Assembly (NCBI RefSeq): GCF_003028575.1
Contig: NZ_PYUD01000007.1
Coordinates: 86,558-150,557 of the forward strand
DNA length: 64,000 nucleotides
Source of the DNA: Halomonas urumqiensis
GTDB taxonomy: Bacteria > Pseudomonadota > Gammaproteobacteria > Pseudomonadales > Halomonadaceae
Direction of reading: 5' to 3'
Below, in pieces: positions 41,214 to 49,197 of the stretch. Under the pieces are notes generated by a model. The model worked only from the letters and a program-made list of their open reading frames with translations. It was not told where the DNA came from and searched no databases. The translations under genes were made by a program, and so were the position numbers. The first letter of the stretch is position 1; each line of letters opens with the position of its first letter.

Positions 41214-42398
41214 CTAGTCGCGAAGGACGACGGCACTGCGGTCGTCCCAATGGATGAACACCGGGTCGTCCCAGCTCGGCCGGTCGCCACGGCGTTCGGT
41301 GTTGGCCATGCTGACCTTGACCAGTTGCCCTTGCTCGGTGCGCACGTAGTAGACCGATTGTCCGCCAAGATAGGCGATGTCCTCGACCTTGCCGGCCGCC
41401 CAGTTGGTGTCACCCTCGGGCCGGGTGCGGGTCAGCCAGGTCTTCTCCGGGCGTACCGCGACCCACACCTTGCGATCATCGGCCTGGGTACTCACGCCAT
41501 GGCTGATGTAGATCTGCCGGCCGAGCTCGGGGCTGTCGATCACGCAATGGTCGGGCTCGTCGGCGACGATCTCGCCGGCGAACAGGTTCACCGTACCGAC
41601 GAACTCGGCCACCATGCGGCTCGCCGGGCTCTCGTAGACATCCATGGGCGAACCGACCTGGGCGATCCAGCCATCGGCCATGATCGCCACTCGGTCGGCC
41701 ATGGTCATGGCCTCTTCCTGGTCATGGGTGACCATGATGCACGTCACCCCGACCCGCTCGAGGATCTGCACCACCTCGAGCTGCATTTCGGTGCGCAGTT
41801 TCTTGTCGAGTGCGCCCATGGGTTCATCGAGCAGCAACAGCTTGGGCCGCTTGGCGAGAGAGCGAGCCAGGGCCACGCGCTGACGCTGGCCACCCGAAAG
41901 CTGGTGAGGCTTGCGCTTGGCGAAGGCCTCCATGTGCACCAGCTTGAGCATCTCGGCGACCCGCGTCTCGATCTCCTGCTTGTCGAGCTTGTCCTGCTTG
42001 AGCCCGAAGGCGATGTTCTGAGCCACCGTCATGTGCGGAAACAGCGCATAGGACTGGAACATCATGTTGATGGGCCGCTCATAGGGCGGCATGGTGGTGA
42101 TGTCCTGACCGTCGAGCAGCACCTGCCCTTCGCTCGGCTTTTCGAAGCCCGCGAGTATGCGCAGCAGGGTCGACTTGCCCGATCCCGACCCCCCCAGCAG
42201 CGCGAATATCTCGCCACGGCGGATAGACAGGTTCACATCATCCACCGCAAGCGCCCCGTCGAAGCGCTTGCTGATACGGCGGATCTCGACCAGCGACTCG
42301 TCGCTGGTACGTTTTCCAGGCTCACGACTCGATCGGGCCTGACTCGACTCGGACTCTGAAGTCTCCCGGTCGCTGACCGAAGGCTGGGATGGCGCCAT
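41214..42398 (-). CDS. potG: Polyamine ABC transporter ATP-binding protein PotG
   Basis: The ATPase of the importer, 394 residues. Walker A GGSGSGKST, signature LSGGQRQRVALARSLA, Walker B LLLLDEPMGALD and the switch histidine in VTHDQEEAM are visible, with a C-terminal TOBE-type regulatory domain. The N-terminal 45 residues are Ser/Glu-rich and not family-conserved. The ATG at 42398 is used; a frame open to 42494 covers an intercistronic hairpin and is rejected. Confidence 0.94.
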   Translation of the reverse strand: MAPSQPSVSDRETSESESSQARSSREPGKRTSDESLVEIRRISKRFDGALAVDDVNLSIRRGEIFALLGGSGSGKSTLLRILAGFEKPSEGQVLLDGQDITTMPPYERPINMMFQSYALFPHMTVAQNIAFGLKQDKLDKQEIETRVAEMLKLVHMEAFAKRKPHQLSGGQRQRVALARSLAKRPKLLLLDEPMGALDKKLRTEMQLEVVQILERVGVTCIMVTHDQEEAMTMADRVAIMADGWIAQVGSPMDVYESPASRMVAEFVGTVNLFAGEIVADEPDHCVIDSPELGRQIYISHGVSTQADDRKVWVAVRPEKTWLTRTRPEGDTNWAAGKVEDIAYLGGQSVYYVRTEQGQLVKVSMANTERRGDRPSWDDPVFIHWDDRSAVVLRD

Positions 42399-42432
42399 CG
42401 TGGGGTCTCCCGACTGTCTGCATGGCGGGGTA

Positions 42433-42464
42433 CCAGGCGGCGACACCTCAGGTGCACCGCCTGG
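42433..42464. terminator. Intercistronic stem-loop between potF and potG
   Basis: CCAGGCGG (42433-42440) pairs with CCGCCTGG (42457-42464), enclosing a second dyad CACCT-C-AGGTG. There is no T-tract. In binding-protein operons such stem-loops often stabilise the upstream message or attenuate the downstream genes, giving more binding protein than transporter. Confidence 0.5.
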
Positions 42465-42500
42465 AACAGATAAGCCGACCCGTGGGCCGGCCAACCGGCA

Positions 42501-43604
42501 TCACATGCCGGACTTCACGCGATTCCAAACACGGGTGCGAATGCGCTGGACCGCCAGCGGCTTTTCTTCCGCCACGTAGAGGTTGTCCATGACCTCCTGG
42601 TTGGGATAGACCTCTGGGTCGTTGAGGATCTCAGGGTCCAGGAACTCGTTGGATGCCAGGTTGGGGTTGGCGTAGACCACGTACTCGGTGATGTCGGCGG
42701 CGATTTCGGGCTCGAGGATGAAGTTGATGAAGGCGTGGGCGTTGTCCGGGTTGGGGGCGTCAGCCGGGATCGCCATCATGTCGAACCACAGCGCCGCGCC
42801 CTCCTTGGGGATGGTGTAGGCGATGGAGAAGTCACGCTCGGCCTCCTCGGCACGCGCGGCAGCCTGGAACATGTCGCCGGAATAGCCCGCTGCCACGCAG
42901 ATGTCGCCGTTGGCCAGATCCGAGATGTAGCGCGAGGAGTGGAAGTAGGTGATGTTGTCACGCACCCCGGCGATCAAGTCGCCGGCGGCCTCGAGATCCT
43001 CACGCTCCTCGGAGAGCGGTGACAGGCCGAGGTAGGCCATGGCCGGCGACAGCATTTCATCACCGGAATCGAGCATCGAGATACCGCAACCGCCCTCTTC
43101 CAGGGCCGCAGTGATCTCGGGATCGAAGATCAGCGCCCAGGAATCGAGCGGTGCGTCATCGCCCAGGATCTCGGTGACCCGCTCGACGTTGTAACCGATG
43201 CCGTTGGTCCCCCACATGTAGGGCACCGAGTAGCGGCTGCCGGGGTCGATCGACTCCACGTCATCCATCAGGTCGGGGTTGAGGTTTTTCATGTTGGGAA
43301 GCTTGTCGTGGTCGAGCTCCTGATAGACCCCGGCGCTGATCTGGCGGGTCAGGTAGTGATTGGAGGGAATCACCACGTCATAGCCGGAGCGCCCGGCGAG
43401 CAGCGCGGCGTCGAGCACCTCGTTGCTGTCGTAGACGTCATACACCACCTCGATGCCGGTGGCCTCGGTGAACTTCTCGAGGGTGTCCTCGGCAATGTAG
43501 TCCGACCAGTTGTACACGCGGACCTCTTCGGCCTGCGCCGCACTCGCCGCCAGGGCAAGCGTTGCAGTGGATACGGCCAGGGCCATTGGCTTGCTTATCA
43601 TCAT
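42501..43604 (-). CDS. potF: Putrescine/polyamine-binding periplasmic protein PotF
   Basis: The 367-residue substrate-binding protein has a signal peptide cleaved near residue 25 (ASAAQA then EEVRVYNWSDYI). The mature start VYNWSDYIAEDTLEKFTEATGI and the conserved YDVYDSNEVLDA match PotF/SpuD proteins, which bind putrescine or spermidine. It is the first pot gene, 205 bases downstream of puuA2. The second Met at 43601 is equally possible. Confidence 0.95.
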   Translation of the reverse strand: MMISKPMALAVSTATLALAASAAQAEEVRVYNWSDYIAEDTLEKFTEATGIEVVYDVYDSNEVLDAALLAGRSGYDVVIPSNHYLTRQISAGVYQELDHDKLPNMKNLNPDLMDDVESIDPGSRYSVPYMWGTNGIGYNVERVTEILGDDAPLDSWALIFDPEITAALEEGGCGISMLDSGDEMLSPAMAYLGLSPLSEEREDLEAAGDLIAGVRDNITYFHSSRYISDLANGDICVAAGYSGDMFQAAARAEEAERDFSIAYTIPKEGAALWFDMMAIPADAPNPDNAHAFINFILEPEIAADITEYVVYANPNLASNEFLDPEILNDPEVYPNQEVMDNLYVAEEKPLAVQRIRTRVWNRVKSGM

Positions 43605-43809
43605 CCTGCCACCTCATCTGTCGATTATTGTTATCGGCGGTGCCATGACACGGCCGACAGACTCAAGCGTAACCGTCGCCTTCCCTGACGGTGTCAACGC
43701 TGAACAAGGGGTGCCTTCCCGGGCACCGACTGACACGCCAAAAAACACTCATTCTGCAGATTCTTTCTGCAAACACTGTCTGCATCGCCCGTCGATCCAG
43801 GCCCTCGAT
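43605..43809. promoter_or_regulatory. puuA2-potF spacer with short iterated repeats
   Basis: No gene is visible. TCTGCA recurs with an exact 13-base period at 43753, 43766 and 43779. A small hairpin GGTGCC/GGCACC at 43710-43727, with CCCCTTGTT downstream on the minus strand, may end the puuA2 message. A TTGACA (minus, 43697-43692) could be a -35 for potF, but no good -10 follows. Confidence 0.4.
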
Positions 43810-45156
43810 CTACACACTCAACAACAGGAATTCACGCTCCCAGGAGCTGATCACCCGCTTGAAATTCTCGTTCTCGACACGCTTCACGGCCACGAAACCA
43901 GTGACGAACTTGCTGCCCATGTAGCGCGTCAGTTCATCGCAATGCTCCATGCGCTCCAGCGCCATTTCCAGGGTAAAGGGCAGGCGCAGGTTGCGCCGTT
44001 CGAAGGCCCGCCCCTGCACAGGCGCCGAGGGATTGACCTTCTGCACCATCCCCAGGTATCCGCACAGAAGGCTCGCGGCGATGGCCAGGTAGGCATTGGC
44101 ATCGGCACCCGGCAAACGATTCTCGACACGCCGGTTCTGCGGATTGGAGTCGGGCACGCGCAGCCCACAGGTGCGGTTCTCCTCGCCCCATTCGACGTTG
44201 ACCGGTGCCGAGGTATCGGGCAAAAAGCGCCGGAAGGAGTTGACGTTAGGGGCCATCAGCGGCAGCGATTCGGGAATAAATTTCTGCAACCCGCCGATGT
44301 GGTGCAGAAACAGCTGGCTCATGGTGCCATCGTCGTTGGAGAAGATGCTCTTGCCGGTACGCGCGTCGAGAACGCTCTGATGGATATGCATGGCGCTACC
44401 CGGCTCGTTGGTCACCGGTTTGGCCATGAAGGTGGCGGCCACGTCATGCTTGAGTGCCGCCTCGCGCATGGTGCGCTTGAACAGGAACACCTGGTCGGCC
44501 AGCATCAGCGGGTCGCCGTGACGGAAATTGATCTCCATCTGCGCGGTGCCTTCCTCGTGGATCAGGGTGTCGATATCCAGCCCCTGGGCCTCGCACCAGT
44601 CGTACATATCCTCGAACAGCGGGTCGAATTCGTTGGCGGCGTCGATGGAGAACGACTGGCGGCCGGTCTCCTGGCGCCCGCTGCGGCCGATCGGTGGCTG
44701 CAGCGGCAGGTCCGGATCTTCACAGCGCTTGGTCAGGTAGAACTCCATCTCGGGCGCCACCACTGGCTTCCAGCCTTTCTCGGCATACAGCGCCAGCACC
44801 TTCTTGAGCTGGTTGCGCGCCGAGAGCTCGATGGGGTTGCCCATCTTGTCAAAGCAGTCGTGGATCACCTGAGCGGTGGGCTCCAGTGCCCAGGGCACCG
44901 GGTAGGCGGCGGTCGCGTCGGGCTTGCAGACCATGTCGATGTCGGCCGGGTCGAGCAGCGAATAGTAGATGTCATCCTCGACGTAATCGCCGGTCACCGA
45001 TTGCAGCAGCACGCTTTCCGGAAGTCGCATGCCTTTCTCGGCAACGAACTTCGACACGGGCGTGATCTTGCCTCGGGCAATGCCGGTGATGTCGGAGACC
45101 AGACACTCCACCTCGGTGATGCGTCGCTCCTTCAACCAGCTTTCCAGGTCTTTCAT
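43810..45156 (-). CDS. puuA: Gamma-glutamylpolyamine synthetase (PuuA/SpuI-like), copy 2
   Basis: A 448-residue glutamine-synthetase-fold enzyme beginning MKDLESWLKERRITEVECLVSD. Metal- and ATP-site motifs PEMEFYL, GSAMHIHQSVLD and NSFRRFLPDTSAP are present. It is clearly diverged from copy 1 and resembles the Pseudomonas SpuI/PauA group that glutamylates polyamines. It lies between puuB2 and potF on the same strand, linking uptake to the first catabolic step. Its amine substrate is unknown. Confidence 0.9.
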   Translation of the reverse strand: MKDLESWLKERRITEVECLVSDITGIARGKITPVSKFVAEKGMRLPESVLLQSVTGDYVEDDIYYSLLDPADIDMVCKPDATAAYPVPWALEPTAQVIHDCFDKMGNPIELSARNQLKKVLALYAEKGWKPVVAPEMEFYLTKRCEDPDLPLQPPIGRSGRQETGRQSFSIDAANEFDPLFEDMYDWCEAQGLDIDTLIHEEGTAQMEINFRHGDPLMLADQVFLFKRTMREAALKHDVAATFMAKPVTNEPGSAMHIHQSVLDARTGKSIFSNDDGTMSQLFLHHIGGLQKFIPESLPLMAPNVNSFRRFLPDTSAPVNVEWGEENRTCGLRVPDSNPQNRRVENRLPGADANAYLAIAASLLCGYLGMVQKVNPSAPVQGRAFERRNLRLPFTLEMALERMEHCDELTRYMGSKFVTGFVAVKRVENENFKRVISSWEREFLLLSV

Positions 45157-45207
45157 GGGAACCTCATCTGTTGCCCGACGACGGGCGGATACGTGCCGTC
45201 CGATCGC

Positions 45208-46521
45208 TCAGAGGCGATCGCGCAGCTTGTAGAAGGTCGTGGCCAGCACCAGCAACGGCGTGCGCAACCGATCGCCTCCCGGAAAACGCCGATGCGGCAT
45301 GGCGGAAAACACATCGAAACGCCGCTGCTGGCCGGTGATGGACTCGGCAATCAAACGACCGGCAAGCCCCGCCATTGCCATGCCATGGCCCGAATAACCT
45401 TGCGCGTAATAGAGAGTGTGGCCCACTCGGCCGAAATCCGGTGCGCGGTTGAAGGTGATGGCGACTTCGCCCCCCCAACGGTAGTCGATGGGCACGCCGC
45501 GCAGTACCGGAAACAGGCTGGCGATCTTGGCATCCATGCGTGATTGCAGTCCGCGTGGTTCGCGGCCGTTGTAGCTGACCTCGCCGCCGTAGATCAGCCG
45601 CCGGTCGGCGCTCAGCCGATAATAGTCGAGCACGAAGTTGGCGTCCGACAGCGCATCGTTCTTCGGCAACACCTGGGCGGCCTGTTCAGCGGTGAGTGGT
45701 GCGGTGGCGATGATGTAGTTGGCGGCGCGCATCACCCGCCCGCCGAGTTCCGGCACCAGTCCGCTCTGGAAGGCATTGGTCCCCATCACCACGAAGTCGG
45801 CGGTGACTCGGCCGTGGGGGGTGACGACCACATTAGGCGCGCCGCGGCGGATCTCGATGGCCGGGCTACCCTCGTGGATCACCACCCCGGCATCGCTTGC
45901 GGCACGCGCCAGGCCAAGGGTGTAGTTGAGCGGGTGCAGGTGTCCGCCTTCGCTCTCGTAAAGGGCGCCGGGATAGGCGTCGGTTGCCACGTGTTCACGC
46001 AGCGCATCGCCTTCGAGCCAGCTCAGCGCCGGGTAGTCATAGTCACGCGCCATGCGCTCACGAAAGGCCTTCAGTTCGCGCACATGGCGTGGCTTCACGG
46101 CAGCATGCAGATAGCCCCAGGAGAGATCGCAGGGAATGGCATGGCGCTCGACTCGCTCGGCGGTGAGGCGCACGGCTTCACGGCTCATTTCCCAGATATC
46201 CCGTGCCGAACCACGCCCAAGGGCCTGCTCAACCGTGGCAATATCGGTGCCCAGCCCCGGCAATATCTGCCCGCCACTGCGGCCGGAGGCGCCATGGCCA
46301 ATCTCGCTGGCTTCCAGCAGCACTACCGAGAAACCCTGCTCGGCAAGATGCAGCGCCGCCGAGCAACCGGTGACCCCGCCGCCGATCACGCACACGTCGG
46401 CGCGCCGTTCACCGGAGAGCGGCACGCACGCAGGCGGCTCGACCGCGAGGGTGTCGCGGTAAAGGGATGCGGGGCGCTGATCGAGGTGATTCATGGGAAG
46501 GGCCTGTACATTCATGCGCAT
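45208..46521 (-). CDS. puuB: Gamma-glutamylputrescine oxidase-like FAD oxidoreductase (PuuB), copy 2
   Basis: A DAO-family flavoenzyme of up to 437 residues with the FAD fold CVIGGGVTGCSAALHLAEQG, GASGRSGGQI and the C-terminal YYAQGYSGHGMAMAGLAGR. It is paralogous to copy 1 and heads the minus-strand series, 51 bases before puuA2. The start is uncertain: 46521, 46515 and 46494 are all ATG codons without a strong ribosome binding site. It likely oxidises the product of puuA2. Confidence 0.9.
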   Translation of the reverse strand: MRMNVQALPMNHLDQRPASLYRDTLAVEPPACVPLSGERRADVCVIGGGVTGCSAALHLAEQGFSVVLLEASEIGHGASGRSGGQILPGLGTDIATVEQALGRGSARDIWEMSREAVRLTAERVERHAIPCDLSWGYLHAAVKPRHVRELKAFRERMARDYDYPALSWLEGDALREHVATDAYPGALYESEGGHLHPLNYTLGLARAASDAGVVIHEGSPAIEIRRGAPNVVVTPHGRVTADFVVMGTNAFQSGLVPELGGRVMRAANYIIATAPLTAEQAAQVLPKNDALSDANFVLDYYRLSADRRLIYGGEVSYNGREPRGLQSRMDAKIASLFPVLRGVPIDYRWGGEVAITFNRAPDFGRVGHTLYYAQGYSGHGMAMAGLAGRLIAESITGQQRRFDVFSAMPHRRFPGGDRLRTPLLVLATTFYKLRDRL

Positions 46522-46570
46522 TGCGCTCTTTGTTATTCAGTGGGGCTTGTCACTTGATACTGGCTTCAGT

Positions 46571-46598
46571 TTGACACCATGGCGCCTTGATGTGTCAA
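46571..46598. promoter_or_regulatory. Inverted repeat upstream of puuB2
   Basis: TTGACAC (46571-46577) and GTGTCAA (46592-46598) are perfect seven-base arms around 14 bases that contain GGCGCC. It lies 50 bases before the puuB2 start in the AT-rich 287-base spacer 46522-46808 and is a likely operator for the puuB2-puuA2-pot series. Confidence 0.45.
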
Positions 46599-46731
46599 GT
46601 ATTCAATAACAATGATTACGGAAATACCACCCCAATGACACATTGGCATTACCGCCCAGAAGCTGAACAGCACGAGGATTCGATGACGTAAATCCAAGAG
46701 CATCATGCGTGTGGATGGCTCACGCAAGACA

Positions 46732-46763
46732 ACGCCGTTCTGGCTGTATTGCCGGAACGGCGT
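46732..46763 (-). terminator. Hairpin downstream of moeB
   Basis: ACGCCGTTC (46732-46740) and GAACGGCGT (46755-46763) form a perfect nine-base stem extended by GGC/GCC after one mismatch. On the minus strand only TTGTCTTGCG follows, a weak T-run. It is 46 bases after the moeB stop and probably ends that message. Confidence 0.5.
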
Positions 46764-46808
46764 CAAGTAATCACGATCAAACAATCAACGGGATCAGCCA
46801 CCCCAGTG

Positions 46809-47552
46809 TCAGCTGCACACTGGGCAGGCGGGGTCGCGCGGCACGCGGAAATGCCGCCACTGCCCACTCAGGCCATCGAAGGTCGAAAGCCCCTGGTGCA
46901 CGATGCCGGCACCACTGATCAGCTTGATCGCCTCCAGTGCCTGGAAGCTGCCTATCAGGCCGACCAACGGCGCCACCACACCGCTCTCGGCGCATGAGAG
47001 GGATTCGTCGCCACTGTCGTCCGGCGGATAGAGGCAGGCGTAGCAGGGACAGCCAGGGTCGCGCGGGTCGAACACCGCAAGCTGACCGGAGAAACGGATC
47101 GCTGCGCCGGATACCAGCGGCACGCCGGCACGCCGACACGCCGCGTTGATGGCATAGCGACTGGAGAATCGATCAGTGCAGTCGAGCACCACATCGGCGT
47201 CTCTCGCCCAGCGCTCGAGGGCCGCACCGGACAGAAACGTGGTAACCGCTTCGATGTCACAGCGCGGATTGAGCGCCAATGCCGCCTCCCGCGCCGACTG
47301 CGCCTTATTGCGCCCAAGGTCGGCCTGGCCATGAGCGATCTGGCGCTGAAGGTTCGAGAGATCAACCTCGTCGGCATCGGCAAGCGTCAGCCGCCCCACC
47401 CCCGCCGCCGCCAGATACAGGGCCACCGGCGAGCCCAGGCCGCCAGCGCCGATCACCAGCGCGTGTCCGCCAAGCAACCGTTCCTGCCCTTCGATATCAA
47501 TCGCCTCCAGCATGATCTGGCGGCTGTAGCGCAGCAGGTCATCATCCTTCAT
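46809..47552 (-). CDS. moeB: Molybdopterin-synthase adenylyltransferase MoeB (HesA/MoeB/ThiF family)
   Basis: An E1-like enzyme of 247 residues that adenylates the C-terminus of a ubiquitin-like sulfur carrier (MoaD or ThiS). The nucleotide loop GAGGLGS (36-41 region), SNLQRQIAHG and DCTDRFSSRYAIN are visible. Zinc cysteines occur as C170/C173 and C243/C246, and the catalytic-region SCAESGV includes C187. MoeB is favoured over ThiF because the hemA-prfA-prmC-moeB order is common in gammaproteobacteria; sequence alone does not exclude ThiF. Confidence 0.88.
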   Translation of the reverse strand: MKDDDLLRYSRQIMLEAIDIEGQERLLGGHALVIGAGGLGSPVALYLAAAGVGRLTLADADEVDLSNLQRQIAHGQADLGRNKAQSAREAALALNPRCDIEAVTTFLSGAALERWARDADVVLDCTDRFSSRYAINAACRRAGVPLVSGAAIRFSGQLAVFDPRDPGCPCYACLYPPDDSGDESLSCAESGVVAPLVGLIGSFQALEAIKLISGAGIVHQGLSTFDGLSGQWRHFRVPRDPACPVCS

Positions 47553-47570
47553 GGGCGGACATCCGAGGCA

Positions 47571-48071
47571 TCACTTGTCATCGAATTCCTCGACATCGGG
47601 GACATACAGCGAGAACTCCTCCTTGACCTCTTCCATCACCACGTAGCTCTTCGACTCCTTGACCCCGGGCAACGTCAGCACCACATCACCCAGCAGCTGA
47701 CGATACGCGGACATTTCGGGAATCCGGCACTTGAGGATGTAGTCGAACTGCCCCGAGACCAGGTGGCACTCCTGAATCTGCGGCAGCTTGGCCACCGCAC
47801 GCCGAAATTCGTCGAACACCGCCGGCGATTGGGTTTCAAGGCTGATCTCGACGAACACCAGCAGGTTGGCCTTGAGCGCCCGAGGATCGAGCACCGCCTT
47901 GTAGCCGCGAATGATACCCGCTCGTTCCAGGCGCTTGACGCGTTCAAGGCAAGGGGTAGTGGACAACCCCACTTCCGCGGCCAGGTCCACGTAGGAGATC
48001 CGTGCATTGTCCTGCAGGCAGCGCAGGATCTTGAGGTCGATGCGGTCGAGAGTGCGGGTTTTTGATTTCAT
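47571..48071 (-). CDS. lrp: Leucine-responsive regulatory protein Lrp
   Basis: A 166-residue Lrp/AsnC regulator very like E. coli Lrp: an N-terminal helix-turn-helix (LDRIDLKILRCLQDNARIS; GLSTTPCLERVKRLERAGII) and a C-terminal ligand domain with IQECHLVSGQFDYILK and LPGVKESKSYVVMEEVKEE. Lrp controls amino-acid metabolism in response to leucine. It has no clear ribosome binding site before its ATG. It lies between prmC and moeB, where no regulator is usual, 286 bases downstream of prmC, with a microsatellite in the spacer. Confidence 0.92.
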   Translation of the reverse strand: MKSKTRTLDRIDLKILRCLQDNARISYVDLAAEVGLSTTPCLERVKRLERAGIIRGYKAVLDPRALKANLLVFVEISLETQSPAVFDEFRRAVAKLPQIQECHLVSGQFDYILKCRIPEMSAYRQLLGDVVLTLPGVKESKSYVVMEEVKEEFSLYVPDVEEFDDK

Positions 48072-48291
48072 TGTTTGTGAGATTGTCAGTGAGCATCTGA
48101 AGTGGCAGAGGTGCCGCGACAGGGATATCGTCTAAAAACACCACATCAAAGCGCCTGCGATGGTACTGAATCCCGAATCTGGAGCGGCGAGCGGTAATTC
48201 TTGCTGTGTATCCAGCGTGTTCAAGTTGTCACCAGATTTACCACAGCCCGCCCGAGGACTTCCAGTGCCGCACGCGCCGATGCGCTACATT

Positions 48292-48336
48292 CCCTATCCC
48301 TATCCCTATCCCTATCCCTATCCCTATCCCTATCCC
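48292..48336. repeat. (CCCTAT)7 microsatellite between prmC and lrp
   Basis: Seven perfect CCCTAT units plus CCC span 45 bases. On the minus strand, the sense strand for prmC and lrp, this reads as eight GGG tracts separated by ATA, an ideal pattern for G-quadruplex folding in DNA or in transcript. It starts 21 bases after the prmC stop and ends 220 bases before the lrp start. Hexamer repeats of this kind can change length by strand slippage. The rest of the spacer (48072-48357) shows no gene; a weak TTGAAC/GAATTA pair on the minus strand near 48228-48200 could be a promoter for lrp. Confidence 0.95.
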
Positions 48337-48357
48337 GCCTCATTCCCTGGGCCTGCC

Positions 48358-49197
48358 TCACCCTGCGATGCGGCCCACGCTGACCCGCTCATGGCCGCCC
48401 AGGTCGGTGATGCTGGAAATCTCGCCAAATCCCGCGCGATGCAATGCCTCGCGTACCGCCGCCGCCTGCTGGTAGCCATGCTCCAGCAGCAACCAGCCAC
48501 CGGCTGCCAGGTGGCCGCGCGACTCGCTCACAAGGTGGCAAAGGTCGGCCAGCCCCTCATCGGCGGCCACCAGCGCACTGCGTGGCTCGAAGCGCACGTC
48601 ACCCATCGTCAGGTGAGGGTCGTGTTCGGCGATATAGGGCGGGTTGGAGACAATCATCTGGAAGCGCTCGCCGGCCAGCGCCGCAAACCAGTCACTTTCG
48701 TGGAAGGCCACGTTGGTGATCGCCAGCCGCTCGGCATTGCGCTGCGCCAGCGCCACCGCGGCGGGTGCCCGGTCGACCCCGACGACCCCCCAGCCCGGCC
48801 GTTCGCTGGCAAAGGCCAGCGCGATGGCGCCACTGCCGGTACCGAGGTCCAGCAGGCGGCCATGTGGCTGAGCCGCACGCTCGATCGCCGCCGCGACCAG
48901 AGTTTCAGTATCGGGACGCGGGATCAGAGTACTGGCATCGGTGGCAAGCCCGAGCCCCCAGAACTCGCGTTCGCCAGTCAGATACGCCACCGGCTGGCCT
49001 GACGCCCGTGCAGCCACCAGCGCCTCGAATCTGGCGCGTTGAAACGGCTCGGCAAGCCGATCACCCCAGGTGTAGAGCCAGGTGCGGTCCACCTCCATCA
49101 CATGACACATCAGCACCTCGGCATCGAGCCGGGCACTCGGCGAGCCAGCGTCCTGCAGGCGCGACGCGGCGCGGCTCACCAGGACATCTAGACGCAT
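48358..49197 (-). CDS. prmC: Peptide chain release factor N5-glutamine methyltransferase
   Basis: PrmC methylates the glutamine of the GGQ motif of release factors. The 279-residue protein has an SAM-binding motif LLDLGTGSGAIALA and the catalytic NPPY (SNPPYIAEH, about 184-187). The ATG at 49197 shares one base with the prfA stop; a GTG at 49200 is an alternative. It follows prfA, its substrate gene, as usual. Confidence 0.95.
   Translation of the reverse strand: MRLDVLVSRAASRLQDAGSPSARLDAEVLMCHVMEVDRTWLYTWGDRLAEPFQRARFEALVAARASGQPVAYLTGEREFWGLGLATDASTLIPRPDTETLVAAAIERAAQPHGRLLDLGTGSGAIALAFASERPGWGVVGVDRAPAAVALAQRNAERLAITNVAFHESDWFAALAGERFQMIVSNPPYIAEHDPHLTMGDVRFEPRSALVAADEGLADLCHLVSESRGHLAAGGWLLLEHGYQQAAAVREALHRAGFGEISSITDLGGHERVSVGRIAG

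Noticed and set aside
43692..43697. TTGACA on the minus strand as a potF promoter
   Set aside because: No acceptable -10 follows at 16-18 bases, so it is mentioned only as a weak possibility in the spacer entry.
46566..46784. 72-codon minus-strand frame filling the puuB2-moeB spacer
   Set aside because: It starts at a TTG without ribosome binding site, crosses a likely terminator and an inverted repeat, and resembles no known family.
48292..48336. CRISPR-like repeat array
   Set aside because: Units are six bases with no spacers; it is a simple sequence repeat. No cas genes are in the window.
48160..48475. Open frames across the CCCTAT array that would encode YPYPYP, SLSLSL or PIPIPI repeats
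   Set aside because: All three plus-strand frames are open only because the hexamer has no stop; flanking parts overlap prmC antisense and have no gene features.
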